Shown: positions 34,686-44,798 of the stretch, in pieces
Layout: each line of letters opens with the position of its first letter
How positions within the stretch are numbered: the first letter of the stretch is position 1
Source of the DNA: Sphingosinicellaceae bacterium
Lineage (GTDB): Bacteria; Pseudomonadota; Alphaproteobacteria; Sphingomonadales; Sphingomonadaceae
Assembly: GCA_019285715.1 (NCBI GenBank)
Contig: CP079108.1
Location: 744,001-808,000 of the forward strand
Direction: 5' to 3'
DNA length: 64,000 nt
Notes under the pieces: generated by a model
Told to the model about the DNA's origin: nothing
What the model saw: only the letters and a program-made list of their open reading frames with translations
Database searches by the model: none
Translations under genes and position numbers: made by a program

Positions 34686-35209
34686 GCCGCGATCCCGTCG
34701 ATCAGCGTGTCGAGGCGCGCCGCCGTCAGCCGGCCGACGATCTGCCCGTCGAGCATCGCCGACGGGGCCGCGGAACACAGCCCGAGGCAATAGACTGGCT
34801 CCAGCGTCACCACGCCATCGGCTCGCGTCGAATGCATCGGCGTTGCAAGGCGGGCGGAGGCCTGCGCGATCAGGTCGTTGGCGCCCATCGACTGGCAGGC
34901 CTCGGCACTGCACAGCTTGAGGACGTGGCGGCCCGCGGGCTTGCGCCGGAAATCATGATAGAAGGTCAGCACGCCGTGGACGTCGGCGCGGCTCAGGTTG
35001 AGACGATCCGCGATCACCGGCACCGCAGCATCGTCGACGTAGCCGAAGGCGGCCTGGACGGCATGCAGGATCGGCAGCAGTGCACCCGGTTCCTTGAGGA
35101 ACGGGGCAATCACGGCATCGAGTGGTGCGTTCTCGGCACTGACGGCCACCCGGGCACGGGCAATTTCCCGGTCGCCGGCCTCACGATTTCGCCTGTCGCT
35201 CTTCTTCAA
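34682..35209 (-). CDS. fdsG: NAD-dependent formate dehydrogenase, gamma subunit (NuoE-like)
   Basis: A 175-residue [2Fe-2S] thioredoxin-like subunit. The four cluster ligands are Cys100, Cys105, Cys141 and Cys145 (CSAEAC ... CLGLC). The helical part PGALLPILHAVQAAFGYVDD and SRADVHGVLTFYHDF are typical of NuoE/FdsG. It is the first gene of the fdsG-B-A-D operon. The promoter should lie in the 143-base divergent region shared with the LysR gene. The first 20 residues are strongly basic. Confidence 0.93.
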   Translation of the reverse strand: MKKSDRRNREAGDREIARARVAVSAENAPLDAVIAPFLKEPGALLPILHAVQAAFGYVDDAAVPVIADRLNLSRADVHGVLTFYHDFRRKPAGRHVLKLCSAEACQSMGANDLIAQASARLATPMHSTRADGVVTLEPVYCLGLCSAAPSAMLDGQIVGRLTAARLDTLIDGIAA

Positions 35210-35260
35210 AACTTAACTCCTCCCCCGGGTAATGCTGGGCGCGACGCCCTCCAGGGTCAA

Positions 35261-35282
35261 ATCGACAAGCGACATGATCGAT
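35261..35282. promoter_or_regulatory. Possible LysR-type binding site between fdsG and the regulator gene
   Basis: ATCGA (35261-35265) and TCGAT (35278-35282) form an inverted repeat separated by 12 bases, the size and T-N11-A-like shape of LysR-type sites. It lies in the intergenic region, 52 bases from the fdsG start and 71 from the LysR gene start. Short arms of this kind can occur by chance. Confidence 0.4.
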
Positions 35283-35352
35283 GGGCCTGCTCTATCAAGG
35301 CTCAGCGCGGGTTAGGCTGGGCTGGCGCTCAAGCCTGCTATAGGTCCGGTCG

Positions 35353-36291
35353 ATGCAGCTACGATCCGTCGAATATTTCTGTGCGCTGGCCCGCGAGGAG
35401 CATTTCGCCCGGGCGGCGGCACAATGTGGCGTCAGCCAGCCGACCCTGTCGGCGGGCATTGCGGCGCTCGAGCAATTGCTCGGCCACCGACTGGTGGTGC
35501 GCAACCGCCGCTATGTCGGACTGACGCCGGAGGGGCAGGCGGTACTGCCGCTGGCTCAGCAGCTGATCGCCGCGTTTGCCGCGATGCGCCTTGCGGCAGC
35601 GGGCGACCGCGGGCCGCTGGAGGGCGAATTGCGGCTCGGCACGATACCGGCGGCGTTGCCATCGATCGGCCCGATCACGCATGCGCTGAGCCAGCGTCAT
35701 CCGGGCCTGCGCGTCTCGATTACGTCGCTGAGCTCGCGCCAGATCGACCGCGGTCTCGAGGAGTACGAGCTCGATGCCGGCATCACTTATCTCGACAACG
35801 AGCCGTTGCCCAACGTGCTGCAGGTCGAGCTGTACCGCGAGCGCTACATCCTCGTCGCCCATCGCGACATCAAGGTCAGCGACCCGCTAAGCTGGACCGA
35901 GGCGGCAGCGCTACCACTGTGCCTATTGCCGCTGTCGATGCAGAATCGCCGTATCCTCGACGCCAAGCTCGCCGCGGCCGGAGCCACGGCGACGCCGCAA
36001 GCGACCGCGAACTCCTACGTCGCGCTGCTGTCGATCCTGCACATGGGGACCCTCGCCAGTATCCTGCCGGACACGTATGCGCCCTACATCGCCGGCAATC
36101 CGTCGCTGGCCCGGCACGTGATCACCGGGCAGGAGGAAGGCACCGCGGTCGGGCTGGTGGTGCGCGACCGGCAGCCGCTGGCACCGTTCGCCCACGCCGT
36201 TTTCGTCATCGCCCAGTCGGAACTGATGCGCCGGACCTTTGCGCAGGCGCTCGGTCCGGTTGCCAGCAACCAGCCCGGCTTCAATCCGTAA
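35353..36291 (+). CDS. LysR family transcriptional regulator, likely regulator of the fds operon
   Basis: A 312-residue LysR-type regulator. The N-terminal winged helix-turn-helix (SVEYFCALAREEHFARAAAQ, then SQPTLSAGIAALEQLLGHRL) is followed by a substrate-binding-like effector domain (about 90-300, starting LEGELRLGTIPAALPSIGP). It is divergent from fdsGBAD across 143 bases, the classic layout for a local regulator, and resembles FdsR-type regulators in that respect. The effector could be formate or molybdate status; this is inference. It converges with the glucan synthase gene, 39 bases away. Confidence 0.9.
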   Translation: MQLRSVEYFCALAREEHFARAAAQCGVSQPTLSAGIAALEQLLGHRLVVRNRRYVGLTPEGQAVLPLAQQLIAAFAAMRLAAAGDRGPLEGELRLGTIPAALPSIGPITHALSQRHPGLRVSITSLSSRQIDRGLEEYELDAGITYLDNEPLPNVLQVELYRERYILVAHRDIKVSDPLSWTEAAALPLCLLPLSMQNRRILDAKLAAAGATATPQATANSYVALLSILHMGTLASILPDTYAPYIAGNPSLARHVITGQEEGTAVGLVVRDRQPLAPFAHAVFVIAQSELMRRTFAQALGPVASNQPGFNP

Positions 36292-36330
36292 GCCTGATAC
36301 GGACGACCGGCATCTTCGACGTCGGCAGTC

Positions 36331-39300
36331 TCAGTAGGACAACTTGACGACGTGCCGGCCGCTCGTGGAGGGCCACGTCACCGCCCCGGAAACGACGTCC
36401 AAAGCAACGCCATCGATCTCGAGAACGGTTGCAGCGGCAGGTGCAGCGCGCTTGATCTCGATCTCATAGACGGCGTCACCCAGCCGGAGCGTTGCCGAAA
36501 TACCCGGCCAGTCTTCGGGCAGGCACGGATTGAGGTGGATCATACCGCCGACCCGCTTCAGCCCGAGGATGCTCTCGATGCCGGCGCGGTACATCCAGCC
36601 CGCCGCGCCCGTATACCAGGTCCAGCCGCCGCGGCCGTTGTTCGGTGCCACCGAGTAGATATCCGCTGCGACGACATACGGCTCGACCCGGTAGTGATCG
36701 GCGGTCGCGGTGGTCAGGGCATGATTGATCGGGTTGAGCAGGTCGAACAGGGCGACCGCACCGTCTCCGTCCCCCATCCGGGCGGCGGCGACGATCGTCC
36801 ACATCGCGGCGTGGCTGTACTGGCCGCCGTTTTCGCGCAGGCCCGGCGGGTAGCTGCGGATGTAGCCGGGGTCGTGCGCCGTCTTGTCGAACGGCGGGGT
36901 GAACAGCTTGACCAGACGCTGGGTCGGATCGACGAGATGGAGGCGCACCGAGGCCAGCGCCTGCGCGGCGCGCGCCGGGTCGGCGGCACCGCTGATCACC
37001 GCCCAGGTCTGCGCGATCGAGTCGATCCGGCATTCGTCGCTGTCCTTCGAGCCCAGCCAGGTGCCGTCGTCGTAGGTCGCACGCCGGTACCATTCGCCGT
37101 CCCAGGCGACCGCCTCGATCGCGGCGCGCAGGTTCTCGGCATGCTCGCGCCAGCGGGCGGCGCGCTCGGGCTCGCGGACGTCGGCGAAGGGTGCGAAGCG
37201 GTTGATCGCGTGGATCAGGTGCCAGCCGAGCCAGACGCTCATGCCCTGGCCGCCCTCGCCGACGCGGTTCATGCCGTCGTTCCAGTCGCCGCCGCCGATC
37301 AGCGGCAGGCCGAGCGCGCCAGTCATCGCCACCGACTGGTCAAGCGCGAGCGCGCAGTGGGTGTACAGTGAGGCCCGGTCGAGGCTGGTTTCTGGCTGGT
37401 AGAAAGCGTCGTGCTCGTGCGGTTCGAGGTGCCGGCCGACGAGGAAAGCAATCGGGGTCTCGAGGATCGCGCTGTCGCCGGTGCTCTCGACATAGTCGGC
37501 GACCGAAATCGCCAGCCAGCCGCGGTCGTCGGAGATGCGGGTGCGGACGCCGCGCCCGCTTTCAGGGAGCCACCAATGCTGGACGTCGCCCTCGCGGAAC
37601 TGACGCCCGGCGGCGCGCAGCAGGTGGGGACGGACCAAGTCGGGCCGCGCCAGCAGCAACGCGCCGCCGTCCTGCAACTGGTCGCGGAAACCGTACGCGC
37701 CGCTCGCCTGGTAGAAGCCGGCACGGCCCCAGACCCGGCAGCCGAGCACCTGGTAGAGCAGCCAGCCGTTGAGCATAATGTCCATGGCGCGGTCGGGGGT
37801 ACGCAGTTCCACGGTGCCGAGCGTCGACGTCCAGTGTGCGGTGGTGCGCGCCAGCTCGGCATCGAGGTCGGCGGCACGCCACTCGTGGACCAGCACGCGC
37901 GCCGCGTCGCGGTCGGCGGCCTGTCCGATGGTCCAGACGATTTCGCACGACTCTCCCGGTGCCAGGGTGACGTCGGTGGTGAGGACGGCGCAGGGGTCGT
38001 GCCCGGCCCCGGCGCAACCGACCAGAGGGGTGTCGTGCGCCAGCGCCGCGGGATGGACGAGGCTGCCGCCGCGCCCGATGAAGGCAGCTCGGTCGCAGGT
38101 CCAACCGGTCTGGCAACCGTCGAGATCGGCAAAGGCGATGCGGGTGCCGGTCTCGGGGTCGAACGGGTTGCGCGCGAACAGGGCGCCGGTCTCGGCATCG
38201 CGCTCGGTGACGATGTGCGACGCGGTCTTCGACCTTGCCCCGCCCAGCACCCACTCGGCGTAGCCGGTCACCGACAGCCCACGGGTCCGGTCCGAGCGGT
38301 TGCGCAGCGTCAGCCGCGCCAGCCGCAGCGGCGCATCGAGCGGGACGTGGACCAGCAGGTCGCTCTCGATGCCGTGCCCGACGGCGTGAAAGCGGCTGTA
38401 GCCGAAGCCATGGCGGGTGATGCGCGCGCCGCCCGCGCCCGCCGGGGCCAGTGTCGGCGACCACACCTGGCCGGTATCGAGGTCGCGCAGGTAAAGCATG
38501 TCGCCGGGCGGATCGGAGGCAGCATCGTTCGACCACGGCGTCAGCTGGTTCTCGCGGGCGTTCCCCGACCAGATCGCACCGAGCGCATCGGCCGACACCT
38601 GGCAGCCGAACTCCGGGTTGGCGAGGACGTTGATCCACGGTGCCGGGGTCGTCTGGCGGTCGTGCAGGATCATCGCATATTCGGTGCCGTCGGCGTGGAA
38701 GCCGCCGTAGCCGTTCCAGAACTCGACCGTCTCCTCGAGCGGCAGCGCGGTATCGGGCGGGCGGCCGGCGCGCGGCGGGCGGCCGGTCGGGGGGGGCACC
38801 ACGACGACGGGCGCGGTCAGCGCCTCCGGCCGTTGCAACTGGCGGCGGAGCGTGCCGCGCTGGGCCAGGAACTCGACCCGCGCCAACGCGCGCAGCGTCG
38901 CCACCTGCTGCTCGAGCATCAGGTCGGAGCGCAGCGTGTAGACCTCACCCCGCACGCCGGGGGGCGCCGGGCGGGCCCGCACGACACGGACCGCGTCCTC
39001 GATCGCGGTCTGCAGGTCCTGGATGTACGACGCCTTGCGTTCGTTCAGGATGACGAGGTCGAACGCCAGGTAGCGCGCCTGCAGAAACTCGAAGGCGCGG
39101 AGCAGGTCGGAGACAACGGCCAGGTCGCGAGGGTCGTCGATGCGGACGATGACGATCGGGAGGTCGCCCGAGATGCCGTGGACCCACAATGCCGATTGCG
39201 GCCCGGCGGCAGCTGCCACCAGCGCGGGCGGGGGTGCATGGGCGGCACCGGCGTTGACGATGTGCCCGGCCAGCCGCTGGAAGTCGGCGGCGTCGCCGGG

Positions 39301-42300
39301 ATCGAGCTTGAGGAAGCGGCGCTCGATCTGCGCCTGGGTCCAGGCGCCGACCTGTGCGCGGTCGAAGGCGCTGGCGTCGCTGTGCCGGTCGATGGCGTCG
39401 ATCAGGTCCTCGCGCGACGCGGCGGCGATGGTCCAGAAGGCGACGCGCACGGTTTCGCCCGGCGGCACCAGCACCGGGCAGCGCAGGACCAGCGCGGGAT
39501 CGAGCACCGTGCCGGCATGGCCTTCGAGGTCACGCCCGAGGCCGACGGGATTGGCCGCCGAATGGCCGCGCCCGAGGAAGCGGCTACGGTCGGTCTCCCA
39601 GATCGATGGCGCGACCACCGCCCCCTCGATAACCGCGAGGTGCGCGACCCAGATCGACGGATCGTCCGACCCGCGCGGCCGCCGGTGCGCGACCAGTACC
39701 GGGCCTTCGAGGCACTCGGTCTCGATGAACATGCGCGCAAAGGCCGGGTGCCCGAGGTCGGTCGCCTGGGCGCCGACGGTCAGCTCGATGAACGACGTCA
39801 GGTCGATCTCGCGCGGGCGGCTGCCACGGTTGGCAACCGACACGCGTCGCACTTCGGCGTCGTCCTCGGGTGAGATCAGCACTTCGGTGGTCGTCGCCAA
39901 TGCGCCGTCGCGGCGGCGGAACTCGGCGCGGCCCTCCGCGAAGACTGCGGTGTACTGGGTCGGCTGGGCACCGAGTGGGGCAAGTGTCGCCGACCAAGAT
40001 TCATGGCTCTGGCGGTCGGTCACGTAAAGCCACGAGCCGTGCCCGGCGACGACCGGGTCCTCGCGCCAACGGTTGATGGCGAGCCCGTGCCAGTGGCTGT
40101 AGCCGCCGCCGGCGCTGGTCAGCAGCACCGAATAACGCCCGTTCGACAGCAGGTGGACGGGATGCACGCCCTCGGGCCGGTGGCTATAGACACGGGTCGC
40201 GCCAGACTCGGGTGGCCGGTCGGTGGCGGTCAGCGCGGCTTCCTCGGCACGTGGGCTGAAGGTGCCGACCCCGCGTGGCGGGCGCTCGTGGAGAAGCAGC
40301 GCCGTTGCGCGGATCATCGGTTCCGCATGGAACGCGTCGCGCAATTTGCCGCCGTCGAGGGCGTTGGCGACCGCGAGCAAGGTCATGCCCTGGTGGTGCG
40401 CCATGTAGTTTCGCACGATCGAGAAGCGCTCCCCGTCGGGGACGCGGCTAGGGGTGAAATCGAGGGCTTCGTAGAACCCCATCGCGCCGCGCCCGCCGAT
40501 CGCCGTCAGCGCCGCGAAGTTGTCGAGCGCGGCGGCGGCATCGACCATGACCGCGAGGCCGGTCGCGTAGGGCGCGATCACGAGGTTCTCGGACAGGCCG
40601 CGCTTCAACCCCAGCCCGGGCACGCCGAAGTTGGAATACTGGTAGGTCATCTCGCGGTCGCGAGCGTTGTAGGCGGACTCGGAGATACCCCACGGCACGC
40701 CGGCCTCGCGGGCATAGTCGCGCTGGCGCTGGACGACGAGGCGGTTCGAGGTTTCGAGCAGGCTGCCATCCGGCGCGCGCATCAACAGCGACGGCATCAG
40801 ATACTCGAACATCGACCCCGACCACGAGATCAGCACCGAGGCACCGCCCGCCGCCGTGGCGCTGCGGCCGAGCCGGAACCAGTGTCGGGCCGGGATGTCG
40901 CCCTTGGCGATGGCGAACAGGCTGGCCAGCCGTGCCTCCGAGGCGAGCAGGTCGTAGCAGCTTTCGTCGCGCCGGTTGTCGGCGACCGACCAGCCGATCG
41001 ACAGCAGCAGCCGCTCGGGGTCGACGAGGAACGCGAAGTCCATTGCCATCGCCATCGCCCGCGCCGTGGTCGCGAGGCGCGTCGCGCGGGTCATGCTGTC
41101 GGGGTCACGCCACGCCCCGAGCAGGTTGGCGAGAGCGATCAGGTGGCCGGCGAGGTTGCCGCTGTCGACCGCCGAAACATAGGCGGGCTCCAGCACGCGC
41201 AGGTCACGGGTGTCGTACCAGTTGAAGAAATGGCCGCGGAAGCGGGACATGCGGCCGAGCGTGGCAAACGTCGCTTCGAGCCGGTCGAGCGCTTCGATAG
41301 GCGGGCACCAGCCATTGTTGCGCGCGGTGGCGACGACCAGCAGGTACAGCCCGATGTTGGTCGGCGAGGTCCGCCCGGCGACGACAGGTTCGGGCGTCTC
41401 CTGGAAGTTGTCGGGAGGCAGGTGGTTGTGCTCCGCCGTGACGAGTGTCGTGAAGAACCGCCATGTCTGCTGGGCGATATCCTCGAGCTGCGCACGCTGG
41501 CCGGCATCGAGCGGCGGCGCGGTGGCGATCGGGCGGGGCTGGCTGACCGCCCAGGCGATCGCCGGTGCCGCCAGCCACGCCAGCGCCAGTGGCACGACCA
41601 GCGGCGAGATACCCGGCTGTACGAAGATCGCCACCCCCGCCACGACGAGCGCTAGCACGACCGACTGGCCCATGAAGCGGTAAAGCTGCCAGATGCTGGG
41701 GTTGGGCGACGCACTGGCCTTGGCCGCGGTCGTCCACTCGAGCAAGTGGCGGCGTGTGACGAACAGCCGGATCAGCGTGCGGACGATGGCATCGACCATC
41801 CGTACCGCCTGGTCAGCGACGGTCACCAGCTGCAGCGCAAGGACGCCGAATGCCGACCGGATATCGCCGCCGGTGGCCCCGAGATGCGCCCGCAGAGGCA
41901 CGTCGCGCCGCCGCCGCGCCAGCAGCAGCGAAGGCAGCGGCAGCAGCGGCGGGATCGCGATCAGCAGCAGCACGCCGAGCGTCCACCGCGCGGAGGCCAG
42001 CGGCGGCATGAACCAGGCACCGATCAGCGCCGCGAGGATCGCCGGGGCGACCAGCGAACGGCGGAGGTTGTCGAGCATCTTGGCGCGACCGGTGCCCGGC
42101 AGATTGTCCGCCGCGGCTCGCCGCAGCGTCAGGATCCACGGCAGCAACTGCCAGTCGCCGCGAACCCAGCGATGCTGGCGGCGCGCGGCGGCGTCGTAGC
42201 GTACCGGGAAATCTTCGACGACCTCGATGTCGGAGACCAGCCCGGCGCGCGCGTAGACCCCCTCGAAGAGGTCGTGGCTGAGCATGGTGTTCGGTGGCAC

Positions 42301-44511
42301 GCGCCCGGCCAGCGACGCCATGAATGTGTCGATCTCGTAGATGCCCTTGCCGGTGAACGAGCCTTCGCCGAGCAGGTCCTGGTACAGATCCGAGGCGGCC
42401 GATGCGTACGGATCGATCCCTGCCGGGCCGCCCGCCAGTGCCTCGAAACGCGACTGGCCGCGCCCGGTCGGCAGTGCCACGGCAACGCGCGGCTGCATGA
42501 TGCCATAGCCCGAAACCACCCGCCGCAGTGCGACGTCGAACTGTGGGCGGTTGAGCGGGTGCGCCATCTTGCCGATCAGCCGGCGGGCGGTGCCGAGCGG
42601 AAGCTGGGTGTCGGCGTCGAGAGTGATGACGTAGCGCACCCCTTGGGGGACCTCCGGTGAACCGCCGTCGGCGGTGCAATAGGAGGTGTCGGTCGCGCCG
42701 CGCAGCAGGCGGTTGAGTTCGTGCAGCTTGCCGCGCTTGCGCTCCCACCCCATCCAGCAGCTTTCCGCCGGGTTGTACTGGCGACGGCGGTGCAGGAACA
42801 GGAACCGCGGGGCGCCGTCGGTCGGATAGCGAGCGTTCAGTGCGGCGACCGCAGCCTGTGCGCTGGCGAGCCGCTCGGTCTCGCCGGGCAGGGTTTCGCT
42901 CGCCGCGTCGCCGAAGTCGGACAGCAAGGCATAGCGGACCGCGTCTTCGCGGGTCGTGAGATGGTGGACTTCGAGGTTGGCGATCTCTTCGGCGACTTGG
43001 TTTTTCCAACCCATCAGGATCGGCACGACCACCAGCGTCTGGAGGTTAGCGTCGACGCCGTCGTCGAGTTCCAGCGCCGGGACGATGCGCGGTGGCAGCA
43101 GCGTCGCCATGATCCGGTTGACGATCGCTGTGGCAGTCTCGATCGCCAGGATCAGTGCCGCGCCGATCATCGGGATCACGAACCACCAAGGCAGCGCCGC
43201 CGTGGCAAGACCGCCCAGCGGAACCTGCACGAGCAGCACTGCGGCGAGCATGATCAGCGCGATATAGACCTTGATCCCGCCGCTCCGAAGCCAGCGTGCG
43301 AGACGGGTCCCGACCGGCGGGACATAGTCGATGTTGTCCTCGAGTTCCGCTCGGCCGGCGCCGACCAGATAGAACCCCGGATCCTTGTCGACGGCGTTGT
43401 GCCCGACGCGCCCGTTGGCCAGTGCGAGCGCGCGCACCGCGACCTCGTCTTCAGCGTAGGCGGAGCCGCGCGACAGCTCCTCGAGGGCGTTGCGGTAGAG
43501 ATTGCGCGACGGGAAATCCATCTTGGCAAAGTTGCTGCCGTCACGCAGCACCTGGTCGGGAAGGCTGAGCGCCTCGACCATGTCGCCCCAGTCGGTCTCG
43601 GCGATCGCGCGCATCGCCATGATGACGTTGCGGATCGAGGCGGTTGAGGCGATCAGCGCCCACTGCGCGACGGTGTCGACCTCGGCGATGCTGCTGCCTG
43701 CCGCGACGGTCCGGGATTCGAGCCAGCGCCGCGCGATTTCGCTGCGGTCGTCGACATCGCGCAGCCGCAGCGCGAGCTGGCTGACAAAGGCCGGCGGCTG
43801 CGCGCTATCGATCGTGGTGAGGCTGGCCAACGCGGTCGCGTCGCTGGTTGCTGCGAACAATGCGTCGGCGAACGCATCGGCGCGGGTGCGGTCCTGCTCG
43901 TCGGTGATCGCCAGGTCGGCGAGCCTGCGCAGGTTTTCGACGAGGACGAGCTGGAGCGAAATCGCCAGCGCCCACAGCTCGCCGATGGTCAGCGCATTGA
44001 CACGCTGGTACGCCGCCACGAAGCGCCGCAGCCGCTCTTCCTCGAACAGGCTGTCGCTGTGAGCGACATAGGCCCAGGCGATGCCGAACACGCGGGGCAG
44101 GGTGGCCAGCGGCCCGTCGGCAAGCTTGGGCAGCTGGCGGTAGAAGTCGGGCGGCAGGTCGTCGCGGATCTTGCGGATCTGCTTTTCGACGATGTGGTAA
44201 TTGTCGATCAGCCATTCGGCCGCGGGTGCGATGGGGCGGTCCAGTTCGAGTGCATGGGCAGTTTCGCGGTAGGTCCGCTTCAGTGCATCGGCGTTGTCGT
44301 CGAGGCGGGTAAGCAACTGGCGAGAGCGGGTTGCGCCCGGCTCGATTCGCTGCGCCCCCGCGAGCGAACGGCCATGGTCTTCAAGCCGTTCGACACCGAA
44401 AAGTTCGGCGCGAACCGGCATGCGCTCCTGCCAGACCGATGCCGTCGGGCCTCCCCTCGCCCAGTTTCGGGATATCGAGCCTGGTGAGGAGGTCTTGACT
44501 GATGGTGCCAC
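36331..44511 (-). CDS. ndvB: Cyclic beta-1,2-glucan synthase, NdvB-type multidomain enzyme
   Basis: One frame of 2726 codons encodes a giant membrane enzyme. From the N-terminus: a cytoplasmic helical region (RAELFGVERLEDHGRSLAGA); membrane helices near 420-470; a family 84 glycosyltransferase domain with YVITLDADTQLPLG (about 623) and QHRWVRGDWQ (about 777); more helices (about 810-1010); a glycoamylase-like domain (about 1040-1480, NWYDTRDLRVLEPAYVSAVD); a carbohydrate-binding segment; and a C-terminal GH94 phosphorylase domain with catalytic GGDWNDGMN (about 2407). These parts start, extend, cyclise and trim the chain. Length is near the usual 2800-2900. The GTG at 44511 is the most upstream reasonable start; ATG 44403 would be late. 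The product is a periplasmic osmoregulatory glucan. Confidence 0.93.
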   Translation of the reverse strand: MAPSVKTSSPGSISRNWARGGPTASVWQERMPVRAELFGVERLEDHGRSLAGAQRIEPGATRSRQLLTRLDDNADALKRTYRETAHALELDRPIAPAAEWLIDNYHIVEKQIRKIRDDLPPDFYRQLPKLADGPLATLPRVFGIAWAYVAHSDSLFEEERLRRFVAAYQRVNALTIGELWALAISLQLVLVENLRRLADLAITDEQDRTRADAFADALFAATSDATALASLTTIDSAQPPAFVSQLALRLRDVDDRSEIARRWLESRTVAAGSSIAEVDTVAQWALIASTASIRNVIMAMRAIAETDWGDMVEALSLPDQVLRDGSNFAKMDFPSRNLYRNALEELSRGSAYAEDEVAVRALALANGRVGHNAVDKDPGFYLVGAGRAELEDNIDYVPPVGTRLARWLRSGGIKVYIALIMLAAVLLVQVPLGGLATAALPWWFVIPMIGAALILAIETATAIVNRIMATLLPPRIVPALELDDGVDANLQTLVVVPILMGWKNQVAEEIANLEVHHLTTREDAVRYALLSDFGDAASETLPGETERLASAQAAVAALNARYPTDGAPRFLFLHRRRQYNPAESCWMGWERKRGKLHELNRLLRGATDTSYCTADGGSPEVPQGVRYVITLDADTQLPLGTARRLIGKMAHPLNRPQFDVALRRVVSGYGIMQPRVAVALPTGRGQSRFEALAGGPAGIDPYASAASDLYQDLLGEGSFTGKGIYEIDTFMASLAGRVPPNTMLSHDLFEGVYARAGLVSDIEVVEDFPVRYDAAARRQHRWVRGDWQLLPWILTLRRAAADNLPGTGRAKMLDNLRRSLVAPAILAALIGAWFMPPLASARWTLGVLLLIAIPPLLPLPSLLLARRRRDVPLRAHLGATGGDIRSAFGVLALQLVTVADQAVRMVDAIVRTLIRLFVTRRHLLEWTTAAKASASPNPSIWQLYRFMGQSVVLALVVAGVAIFVQPGISPLVVPLALAWLAAPAIAWAVSQPRPIATAPPLDAGQRAQLEDIAQQTWRFFTTLVTAEHNHLPPDNFQETPEPVVAGRTSPTNIGLYLLVVATARNNGWCPPIEALDRLEATFATLGRMSRFRGHFFNWYDTRDLRVLEPAYVSAVDSGNLAGHLIALANLLGAWRDPDSMTRATRLATTARAMAMAMDFAFLVDPERLLLSIGWSVADNRRDESCYDLLASEARLASLFAIAKGDIPARHWFRLGRSATAAGGASVLISWSGSMFEYLMPSLLMRAPDGSLLETSNRLVVQRQRDYAREAGVPWGISESAYNARDREMTYQYSNFGVPGLGLKRGLSENLVIAPYATGLAVMVDAAAALDNFAALTAIGGRGAMGFYEALDFTPSRVPDGERFSIVRNYMAHHQGMTLLAVANALDGGKLRDAFHAEPMIRATALLLHERPPRGVGTFSPRAEEAALTATDRPPESGATRVYSHRPEGVHPVHLLSNGRYSVLLTSAGGGYSHWHGLAINRWREDPVVAGHGSWLYVTDRQSHESWSATLAPLGAQPTQYTAVFAEGRAEFRRRDGALATTTEVLISPEDDAEVRRVSVANRGSRPREIDLTSFIELTVGAQATDLGHPAFARMFIETECLEGPVLVAHRRPRGSDDPSIWVAHLAVIEGAVVAPSIWETDRSRFLGRGHSAANPVGLGRDLEGHAGTVLDPALVLRCPVLVPPGETVRVAFWTIAAASREDLIDAIDRHSDASAFDRAQVGAWTQAQIERRFLKLDPGDAADFQRLAGHIVNAGAAHAPPPALVAAAAGPQSALWVHGISGDLPIVIVRIDDPRDLAVVSDLLRAFEFLQARYLAFDLVILNERKASYIQDLQTAIEDAVRVVRARPAPPGVRGEVYTLRSDLMLEQQVATLRALARVEFLAQRGTLRRQLQRPEALTAPVVVVPPPTGRPPRAGRPPDTALPLEETVEFWNGYGGFHADGTEYAMILHDRQTTPAPWINVLANPEFGCQVSADALGAIWSGNARENQLTPWSNDAASDPPGDMLYLRDLDTGQVWSPTLAPAGAGGARITRHGFGYSRFHAVGHGIESDLLVHVPLDAPLRLARLTLRNRSDRTRGLSVTGYAEWVLGGARSKTASHIVTERDAETGALFARNPFDPETGTRIAFADLDGCQTGWTCDRAAFIGRGGSLVHPAALAHDTPLVGCAGAGHDPCAVLTTDVTLAPGESCEIVWTIGQAADRDAARVLVHEWRAADLDAELARTTAHWTSTLGTVELRTPDRAMDIMLNGWLLYQVLGCRVWGRAGFYQASGAYGFRDQLQDGGALLLARPDLVRPHLLRAAGRQFREGDVQHWWLPESGRGVRTRISDDRGWLAISVADYVESTGDSAILETPIAFLVGRHLEPHEHDAFYQPETSLDRASLYTHCALALDQSVAMTGALGLPLIGGGDWNDGMNRVGEGGQGMSVWLGWHLIHAINRFAPFADVREPERAARWREHAENLRAAIEAVAWDGEWYRRATYDDGTWLGSKDSDECRIDSIAQTWAVISGAADPARAAQALASVRLHLVDPTQRLVKLFTPPFDKTAHDPGYIRSYPPGLRENGGQYSHAAMWTIVAAARMGDGDGAVALFDLLNPINHALTTATADHYRVEPYVVAADIYSVAPNNGRGGWTWYTGAAGWMYRAGIESILGLKRVGGMIHLNPCLPEDWPGISATLRLGDAVYEIEIKRAAPAAATVLEIDGVALDVVSGAVTWPSTSGRHVVKLSY

Positions 44512-44798
44512 CCAGCATTGCTAGCGCGAGTTTGGGACACGCTGCTAGTGCCAATTGTTCGCCTTAAGTAATGGTCAACTGCGAGTAGCGACGAACTGCG
44601 GAGAGGACGGTTCAGGCGAGCCGATCACCGGAGCCAACGCTCGCCGCAATTCGAGGCGGCCTAGCGGTGAAACCTCGGTCAATCGGCTGGTATCGGCGTC
44701 GGCTGGGCGGATTGGGGCGACGACCCCTATGAGTCATGTCGCGCCAGAGCAGAACCGGTAATAAGAGGGGCGACGAATTAGATCCCCAAGGAGAGACC

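Noticed and set aside
37411-39873. A plus-strand open frame of 820 codons inside ndvB
   Set aside because: Shadow of the third-position GC bias of ndvB; no domain visible.
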